DNA of 7,172 nt from Prevotella sp. (GTDB lineage Bacteria > Bacteroidota > Bacteroidia > Bacteroidales > Bacteroidaceae): positions 1 to 7,172 of the forward strand of contig JAJPZD010000184.1 of assembly GCA_021204605.1 (NCBI GenBank). Direction: 5' to 3'. Position numbers and translations under genes: made by a program. How positions within the stretch are numbered: position 1 is the stretch's first letter; every line of letters starts with the position of its first letter. The notes under the pieces were generated by a model. That model was not told the origin of the DNA. It did no database searches and worked only from the letters and a program-made list of their open reading frames with translations. Of the stretch, positions 6,732 through 7,172 are shown piece by piece.

Positions 6732-6782
6732 CGAATACAGAGCCAAGCTCGCTTGAGCTATGTTGAGCGTGAGGAATTTTTT
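6732..6782. repeat. Hairpin repeat unit, copy A
   Basis: This is the first of two imperfect direct repeats of about 50 bases, both starting CGAAT(A/G)CAGA. The hairpin spans 6737-6763: ACAGAGC-CAAGC pairs with GCTTG-(A)-GCTATGT with one mismatch and a two-base loop. It is followed by a GTGAGG segment and a run of Ts. Confidence 0.6.
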
Positions 6783-6789
6783 CGAAGGC

Positions 6790-6836
6790 CGAATGCAGAA
6801 CAAGCTTGCTTGAATTCTGCTGAGGCGAGAAAAAAT
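6790..6836. repeat. Hairpin repeat unit, copy B
   Basis: This is the second copy, starting 58 bases after copy A. The hairpin spans 6795-6820: GCAGAA-CAAGC pairs with GCTTG-(AA)-TTCTGC around two bases. Compared with copy A, a G-C pair is replaced by an A-T pair at the same level of the stem, and the shared CAAGC/GCTTG core is kept, so the fold looks conserved while the sequence drifts. Confidence 0.6.
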
Positions 6837-6912
6837 CAACAGAGTTAAAATCAGCGAAGCTAATTTATTATGTCCGCACAAGAGGAAAAATAAATAAAAA
6901 AATATCAATATT

Positions 6913-7172
6913 ATGGCTGACGAGAGAGATAGGATATTGCAGCTAAGAAAGGAACTGCATGAGCACAACTATAAATATTATGTGCTGAACAGTCCTGTGA
7001 TAAGCGACTATGATTTCGACCTCATGATGCGGGAGCTTCAAGACCTTGAGGCACGGCACCCTGAACTGGCTGACCCCAACTCCCCTACCCAACGTGTGGG
7101 AAGCGACATCAGTCAGGAGTTCGTGCAGGTTACTCACAAATACCCCATGCTCTCTTTGGCGAACACATACAG
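6913..7172 (+). CDS. ligA: NAD-dependent DNA ligase LigA, N-terminal part
   Basis: LigA seals nicks in duplex DNA during replication and repair using NAD+. The visible 86 codons are domain Ia and the start of the adenylation domain. The NAD-binding region reads HEHNYKYYVLNSPVISDYDFD, with Y22, Y23, D32, F35 and D36 at the positions of E. coli Y22, H23, D32, Y35 and D36. Next come the conserved LMMRELQDLEARHPEL, SPTQRVG and, near the cut, HKYPMLSLANTY. The catalytic KxDG lysine and the Zn-finger, HhH and BRCT domains lie beyond the right edge. ATG 6913 gives an N-terminus of the usual length and is preceded by an A-rich leader without a clear Shine-Dalgarno sequence, common in Bacteroidota. 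It follows queG after 219 bases and is probably a separate transcription unit. Confidence 0.95.
   Translation, partial: MADERDRILQLRKELHEHNYKYYVLNSPVISDYDFDLMMRELQDLEARHPELADPNSPTQRVGSDISQEFVQVTHKYPMLSLANTY

Larger units (their letters stand above)
6711..6875. repeat. 165-bp MITE-like or structured element between queG and ligA
   Basis: GGACATAAT (6711-6719) and ATTATGTCC (6867-6875) are perfect 9-bp terminal inverted repeats. A nested pair, CTGATT (6723-6728) and AATCAG (6849-6854), lies inside them, enclosing two related hairpin units. No protein frame is apparent and no target-site duplication is visible at the ends. It could be a small non-autonomous mobile element, an extragenic palindromic repeat, or a structured RNA in the queG 3' or ligA 5' region. 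Confidence 0.5.

Noticed and set aside
6732..6836. Two repeat units considered as a small CRISPR array
   Set aside because: There are only two imperfect copies, the units diverge along their whole length, no true spacer separates them and no cas gene is nearby.

Overview
The window looks like chromosomal DNA of a member of the Bacteroidales, most likely Prevotella/Bacteroides-like. This is inferred from the TMEM260-like DUF2723 membrane protein (a family typical of this phylum), a TAnnTTTG-type -7 promoter element, A-rich leaders without clear Shine-Dalgarno sequences, and the overall style of the HsdS, QueG and LigA proteins. All recognised genes lie on the + strand.

Left part (1-1448): the edge of a defence region. 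It begins inside a type I restriction-modification specificity gene (hsdS). What is visible is the central conserved linker, an AT-rich second target-recognition domain and the conserved C-terminus. Next comes the C-terminal PD-(D/E)XK nuclease domain of a DUF1016/YhcG-like protein. Its N-terminal domain is missing, and recognisable codons continue upstream of the only usable start as far as an in-frame stop, so it appears to be a 5'-truncated relic.

Middle (1449-1728): a regulatory intergenic region with a perfect 8-bp inverted repeat, a direct repeat, two candidate Bacteroidota promoters (one lying inside a 7-bp palindrome) and a possible short secreted-peptide ORF in the leader.

Right part (1729-6693): a three-gene cluster that probably forms one transcription unit. 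It comprises a large DUF2723/TMEM260-like membrane protein (putative GT-C protein glycosyltransferase), a NodB-type polysaccharide deacetylase starting 35 bases later, and queG (epoxyqueuosine reductase), whose start overlaps the deacetylase by 23 bases. A textbook intrinsic-terminator sequence sits inside the first codons of queG, just after the deacetylase stop, so queG may be expressed below or separately from the first two genes. QueG also carries an unusual Asn/Val/Asp-rich insert of about 37 residues between its two Fe-S motifs.

End (6694-7172): an intergenic region holding a 165-bp MITE-like or structured element, with 9-bp terminal inverted repeats and two related hairpin repeats, followed by the first 86 codons of ligA (NAD-dependent DNA ligase), cut by the window edge. 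I found no CRISPR array, rRNA, tRNA or complete insertion sequence. Nothing here amounts to a clearly new multi-gene system. The best leads are the terminator inside queG, the QueG insert and the repeat element upstream of ligA.
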